NCBI GenBank assembly: GCA_030612585.1
Contig: JAUWNP010000164.1
Coordinates: 1-9,838 of the forward strand
Length of the DNA: 9,838 bases
Direction of reading: 5' to 3'
Origin: Anaerolineae bacterium
GTDB lineage: Bacteria; Chloroflexota; Anaerolineae; B4-G1
Shown here: positions 7,377 to 9,838 of the stretch, in pieces
Layout: each line of letters opens with the position of its first letter
Position numbering within the stretch: the stretch's first letter is position 1
The notes under the pieces: generated by a model
Databases searched by the model: none
Told to the model about the DNA's origin: nothing
The model's input: the letters and a program-made list of their open reading frames with translations, nothing else
Program-made: the position numbers and the translations under genes

Positions 7377-7699
7377 TTGATCTTGAGTAGAGACTATGAA
7401 GATGAGCAGGGCCCCAAAGGGCTGCAGGCCACCCACGTGAGGGCCATAAGCCCACTGTAGGCAGCCAGCAATTCTCATTTTGACCTCTGCCTCACGACTT
7501 GACGTCATTTTTGGCTTTTCAGTGAGCAGTTTTCCCGAGAATCAGGGCAAATATCCCCACCCGAACCTGGATTTTCGGCCCAATCAAGCATCTAGATTTG
7601 TCCCAGGCACGGAAGCAGACCATTCTCGTCAAGTTGCGGCGAATGCTTTGACCATTAACAAAGATGAGTTACTCCACTTTGAGTCAATAGACGGCTATT
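7365..7699. other. Non-coding gap with IS debris
   Basis: No convincing gene. The first 100 bases hold the tail of the terminator hairpin and a second weak hairpin. Bases 7465-7529 are a fragment of an IS end (separate entry). Bases 7530-7699 are AT-richer than the genes around them and contain only short chance palindromes. A 103-codon frame crosses the stretch but has no ribosome site, no recognisable motif, and covers IS end sequence, so I do not call it a gene. Confidence 0.5.
7465..7529 (+). mobile_element. Diverged fragment of IS 3' end, inverted relative to the main remnant
   Basis: CAGCAATTCTCATTTTGAC (7466-7484) matches the minus strand of 7757-7775 at 18 of 19 bases. Further along, CTCAC, CATTTTTG and GTGAG occur in the same order with identical spacing (10 and 8 bases) in both copies, at 7491-7526 on the plus strand and about 7739-7704 on the minus strand. 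The two are therefore the same IS end in opposite orientation; this copy has a gap of about 11 bases. Apart from a possible few bases (GGCAGC) just before, no transposase coding sequence is visible to its left. Confidence 0.65.
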
Positions 7700-8593
7700 T
7701 TGCCTCACCAGGAGAGCAAAAATGTTCGTTTTTAGTGAGCCACGCACCACACAAGTGTCATAATGAGAATTGCTGCGGAGCCATTGTCTGAATCGATGCC
7801 CAACAGTGGAAACGGCAAACGCTGACGAACACGACAAATTGCAGCAAACACGTGCACTTGGGCCTTGTTTTGCACCGCTACGCACTCTGTCCAGGCGGTT
7901 TTGACATCGGTGAATCTCAATGTCCAGGCATGATCGGCTCTGCGGATGGTGATCCCGCCGCTATGATCGACCAGGTCCGTTTCACAGAACCCAGGCCGAT
8001 CCTCACTCTAGTCGGCCCAAGTGCGGATCGGAATCTGGTGCTTGAGCAGCGTGCCGGGCTTCGTGAAGCCCCGCGACTTTCTCAATTGGGGACGACGGCC
8101 CGCTAGGAGGCGGTCCATTGTGGCGGGACTGACCCGCATCAGATTGTCGTAGCATCCTGGACCAACCTGGAGGGCACTAGATTCGTACAATCCTGGTAAC
8201 TCGATATCTATGGCTGCACGCAGTCGTTTGGAGCAGATACCATCGAACAGGTCCGACAAGATGAGAAGTGCTTGGATTTCCGCATCACCATATATGGCAC
8301 GCCTTGGGCGACGGATGGGATGCTTGCCCGTTCTACGTTTGCCTTTGAGAACACCAATGGCGTACTTGCGGTTTTGCCCTGTAGTCTTCACATACTCGTC
8401 GAGGATAGCGGTCTTCTCTTTCTTGCTCGCCCGGCGATACCGAGATCTGAGCAGATTGAGATACTTGTCGTCTATTTGACTCATGGGACTCCTCCTTTTT
8501 GGGTCACATTTTCCCATGAGGCAACGAATATGCAATAGTCACCTTTTCTCGTGAGGCAACGATAGGCTTTGGGTCACCTTTTTAGTGAGGCAA
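7700..8593 (-). mobile_element. Truncated insertion sequence remnant
   Basis: Proposed ends are TTGCCTCAC (7700-7708) and its complement GTGAGGCAA (8585-8593). Inside lies a minus-strand transposase gene with a premature stop and a missing 3' part. The right end has three tandem subterminal repeats. The left end can fold, since GCCTCAC and AAAAA pair with TTTTT and GTGAGCC around 7702-7741. No target-site duplication is evident next to either end (left flank GGCTATT, right flank TTCGCAG), so exact boundaries are uncertain. It cannot move by itself. Confidence 0.6.
7732..8484 (-). pseudogene. DDE integrase-core transposase, broken
   Basis: Read on the minus strand from ATG 8484 (AGGAGG at 8496-8491, 6 bases upstream), the protein begins MSQIDDKYLNLLRSRYRRAS. 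An HTH-like N-terminal region follows, then KSRGFTKPGTLLKHQIPIRT and an rve-type core. Codon 159 (8010-8008) is TAG; related proteins suggest TGG (Trp) there, in WAD-x-SEDRPGF. The same frame continues with CETDLVDHSGG (first catalytic Asp region) and GIDSDNGS (second Asp). Just after DNGS the sequence loses the expected EFIN-type continuation and stops at 7732, so the catalytic Glu and C-terminal part are gone. A likeness to AATTC-ATTAATGAC at 7770-7757 suggests small indels there before the main deletion. The family resembles ISNCY/IS481-like elements; the exact group is uncertain. Confidence 0.8.
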
Positions 8594-8597
8594 TTCG
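8501..8597. repeat. Three tandem imperfect-palindrome repeats at IS end
   Basis: Three copies of a roughly 27-base unit (8501-8527, 8536-8562, 8571-8597) have the pattern GTCAC, a T-rich centre, then A/GTGAGGCAA. GTCAC recurs at exactly 35-base intervals (8503, 8538, 8573). TGAGGCAA recurs at 35 and 34. Spacers (ATATGCAA, TAGGCTTT) differ. Each unit is partly self-complementary (TCAC with GTGA). The outermost forms the IS terminus, so they are likely transposase-binding sites. Confidence 0.75.
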
Positions 8598-8602
8598 CAG
8601 AG

Positions 8603-8631
8603 TTGTCAGTCTTAACGAGTTATGGTATAAT
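8603..8631 (+). promoter_or_regulatory. Near-consensus sigma-70 type promoter of the padR gene
   Basis: TTGTCA (8603-8608; one base from TTGACA), a 17-base spacer, then a perfect TATAAT (8626-8631). Transcription should begin near 8638, leaving a leader of about 36 bases before the padR ATG. The -35 box starts 9 bases beyond the IS terminus. Confidence 0.75.
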
Positions 8632-8639
8632 ATGACAAG

Positions 8640-8651
8640 TTGTTATAACAA
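8640..8651. promoter_or_regulatory. Perfect 12-bp palindrome at padR transcription start, likely operator
   Basis: TTGTTATAACAA is its own reverse complement and lies at about +3 to +14 relative to the predicted start. A dimeric repressor bound here would block the promoter. PadR-family proteins commonly repress their own genes, so the adjacent product is the natural candidate ligand. The sequence is AT-rich and set in a TATA-rich patch, so some symmetry may be chance. Confidence 0.55.
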
Positions 8652-8673
8652 TATATACATAACGGAATGTGCT

Positions 8674-9252
8674 ATGGCTAGAGCCGTGAGTATTCGTCAC
8701 CTGATCCTGGGCTTGCTGACCCAGCAGCCAATGTCTGGCTATGACATCAAGCGTTTCCTCAAGAGCCTGAGTTGGCTGATTGCTAGCCCTAGTTTCGGCA
8801 GCATCTACCCTACCTTGCGCGCTTTGCGGGAAGATGGGTTGGTGACCGTGGAGGTGGTTCCCCGTCAGGGTAAGCCACCTCGAAAGATCTACACCATCAC
8901 AGTGGCCGGCAGGTTAGCGTTGCGAGAGTGGATAGGTCAGCCAGTCGCACTAGATGCTTCCTTGAAGACTTTCGTGGTGCGCTTGATCCTGGCTAGCAAC
9001 CTCTCGCACACTGAGTTGATCGCTCACCTGCAGCAACGGCGCTCGCAGGTTGTAGCCCATCGCGCTACCCTGAGGCAGATTATCGAGGCGCTGGGAGGGA
9101 CGATGGACTCTGGGCAACGTCTGACGTTTGGTTATGGGTTGACTCTAGCCACCGCAGAGTTAGCCTGGCTGGATAGCACACTGGAACAGTTATCTCAACA
9201 ACCACTACCCGTGGAGGTCGCAAAGGGCGACGGCGTTACCTTGACTGTCTGA
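8674..9252 (+). CDS. PadR-family transcriptional regulator
   Basis: A 192-residue DNA-binding regulator, complete, of the longer PadR type. The N-terminal winged helix (about 7-88) shows ILGLLTQQPMSGYDIKRFL, then FGSIYPTLRALREDGLVTVE (recognition helix region) and QGKPPRKIYTITVAGR (wing). The C-terminal half (about 95-175) is the helical dimerisation region of the Vir_act_alpha_C kind. ATG 8674 gives the standard MARAVSIRHLILGLL start; upstream in-frame codons fall in the promoter. The ribosome site is weak (GGAA 8664-8667). Such proteins usually sense small hydrophobic ligands or phenolic acids and repress themselves plus a nearby transporter or enzyme. No obvious partner gene lies beside it here, so its target is unknown. 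Confidence 0.9.
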   Translation: MARAVSIRHLILGLLTQQPMSGYDIKRFLKSLSWLIASPSFGSIYPTLRALREDGLVTVEVVPRQGKPPRKIYTITVAGRLALREWIGQPVALDASLKTFVVRLILASNLSHTELIAHLQQRRSQVVAHRATLRQIIEALGGTMDSGQRLTFGYGLTLATAELAWLDSTLEQLSQQPLPVEVAKGDGVTLTV

Positions 9253-9534
9253 GGCGCGCGCCCGGCGGATCGTTCTTAGATTCCGTCTGATCCTATCTGC
9301 GATTTTCCATAATTCGGGTCCAGGGCTCACTGTAGACCTGGTTTGTGCCAAGACCGGTGGTAGGGGTTGTGGCCAGCCAGGTCTATTCTATGTGCTGTGG
9401 ATGTCGTCGTGCTGAAAGCCGGGTAGTGTCCCTCGACGTAGGGGCAAGTTGTGCGTGATTTTCGCAAACGGACAAGCAAGCGGGACCACAGGCACACACA
9501 GCGGCATAGGTGGAGATTTGAGGAGGGAGTGATA
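9253..9534 (+). other. Intergenic region with inverted repeats
   Basis: No gene seen. It holds a GC palindrome GGCGCGCGCC (9253-9262) right after the padR stop; a 9-bp inverted repeat TAGACCTGG / CCAGGTCTA (9333-9341, 9377-9385) that could close a 35-base loop; and a 7-bp hairpin TGTCCCT / AGGGGCA (9427-9433, 9440-9446, one G-U). None has a terminator-like T-run. I find no convincing -35/-10 pair for the gene downstream. Confidence 0.45.
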
Positions 9535-9838
9535 ATGTTCAAGGCAGGCGACGCGATCATTCACCCCGTTCGTGGAGCAGGTGTCGTGATATGTGTCGAG
9601 GAGCGGCAATTGCGCGGAAACAGCGCTCTGTACTACAGGATCAATCTACTGGGTCAGCCAGGTACCAGACTTATGATCCCGGTCAGCGCTGCGGAGACGC
9701 TGGGCCTGCGGTGCGTGATCCAACAATCTGAATTGAAGAAGGTGTGGCATGTGTTGCGTGCTACTCCCAAGACGCTGCCGGACAATCACAAGAAACGCTA
9801 CGAATTGCTGGACGACAAACTTCACACCGGGGATGTCT
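9535..9838 (+). CDS. CarD/CdnL-type transcription regulator, N-terminal part
   Basis: The frame runs from ATG 9535 to the window edge (101 codons), with AGGAGG (9521-9526) 8 bases upstream. MFKAGDAIIHPVRGAGVVIC is the start of the CarD_CdnL_TRCF RNA-polymerase-interaction domain (family form F-x-x-GD-x-V-x-P-x-HG-x-G). YYRINLL, LMIPVSAAETLGLRCVIQQS and the KKRYELLDDKLHTGDV helix match CarD proteins. These bind the RNA polymerase beta subunit and stabilise open promoter complexes, often at rRNA promoters. The usual length is about 160-170 residues, so roughly the last 60 are outside. HPVRGAG in place of the common YP-x-HGVG is a small variation. It appears separately transcribed from padR. Confidence 0.85.
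   Translation, partial: MFKAGDAIIHPVRGAGVVICVEERQLRGNSALYYRINLLGQPGTRLMIPVSAAETLGLRCVIQQSELKKVWHVLRATPKTLPDNHKKRYELLDDKLHTGDV

Noticed and set aside
7480..7791. Plus-strand 103-codon frame as a gene
   Set aside because: It runs over IS end sequence and antisense to the transposase, has no ribosome site, and contains no recognisable motif.
400..8010. TAG used as a sense codon (in-frame TAG in both rpsC and the transposase)
   Set aside because: TAG also ends several frames here, including rpsC itself (997-999), the cold-shock gene and the first permease gene. The transporter genes, about 5.7 kb, contain no internal TAG. Both interrupted genes look like decaying copies, so ordinary nonsense mutations explain the pattern.
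8501..8597. CRISPR array from three regularly spaced repeats
   Set aside because: Repeats differ from each other, the spacers are only 8 bases, there are no cas genes, and the block lies at an IS terminus.
8569..8673. PadR start at 8569
   Set aside because: The extra 35 codons cover the IS terminus, the promoter and the operator; the family's conserved start begins at ATG 8674.

Overview
The window looks like a piece of a GC-rich bacterial chromosome, most likely Chloroflexota (Anaerolineae-like). That placement is an inference from three things: the lipoprotein linker built from TPEATEAP-type repeats, the overall style of the transporter proteins, and the combination of PadR and CarD-type regulators. 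No ribosomal RNA or other firm taxonomic marker is present.

Left part (1-1640): a short unidentified reading frame runs in from the left edge. It is followed by what looks like a decayed fragment of a ribosomal protein operon: a few recognisable codons of the rplV (L22) 3' end, then an rpsC (S3) gene with a good ribosome binding site but an in-frame TAG at codon 25. The gene is also isolated from the usual L16/L29/S17 neighbours. A small cold-shock protein gene follows, with coding-like sequence continuing past its stop in another frame. A roughly 200-base leader before the transporter contains a hairpin and an odd start-stop copy of the transporter gene's own translation start.

Centre (1641-7364): an intact peptide-type (Dpp/Opp) ABC importer operon, all on the plus strand. 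It encodes a substrate-binding lipoprotein, two permeases, and a single 707-residue protein in which the two ATPases (DppD-like and DppF-like) are fused. The binding protein captures substrate outside the membrane, the two permeases form the channel, and the fused ATPase drives transport. Between the binding-protein gene and the permeases are two hairpins and a doubled Shine-Dalgarno sequence, suggesting that the binding protein is made in excess. The fused ATPase has an exact 37-base duplication in its linker and keeps a four-cysteine domain in each half.

Right part (7365-9838): a hairpin closes the operon. Next come remnants of an insertion sequence: a short, diverged, inverted copy of one IS end, and a truncated element whose transposase (minus strand) has a premature TAG and lacks its C-terminal third. 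The upstream end of this element carries three tandem copies of an imperfect palindrome spaced about 35 bases apart. These end only nine bases before a near-consensus promoter that drives a PadR-family regulator, with a perfect 12-bp palindrome at its transcription start. A CarD/CdnL-type RNA polymerase-binding regulator starts after a non-coding gap and runs off the right edge.

No CRISPR array, tRNA or rRNA is visible, and I see no wholly new system. The least ordinary items are the decayed ribosomal fragment, the ATPase fusion with its repeated linker, and the repeat-laden IS end abutting the padR promoter.
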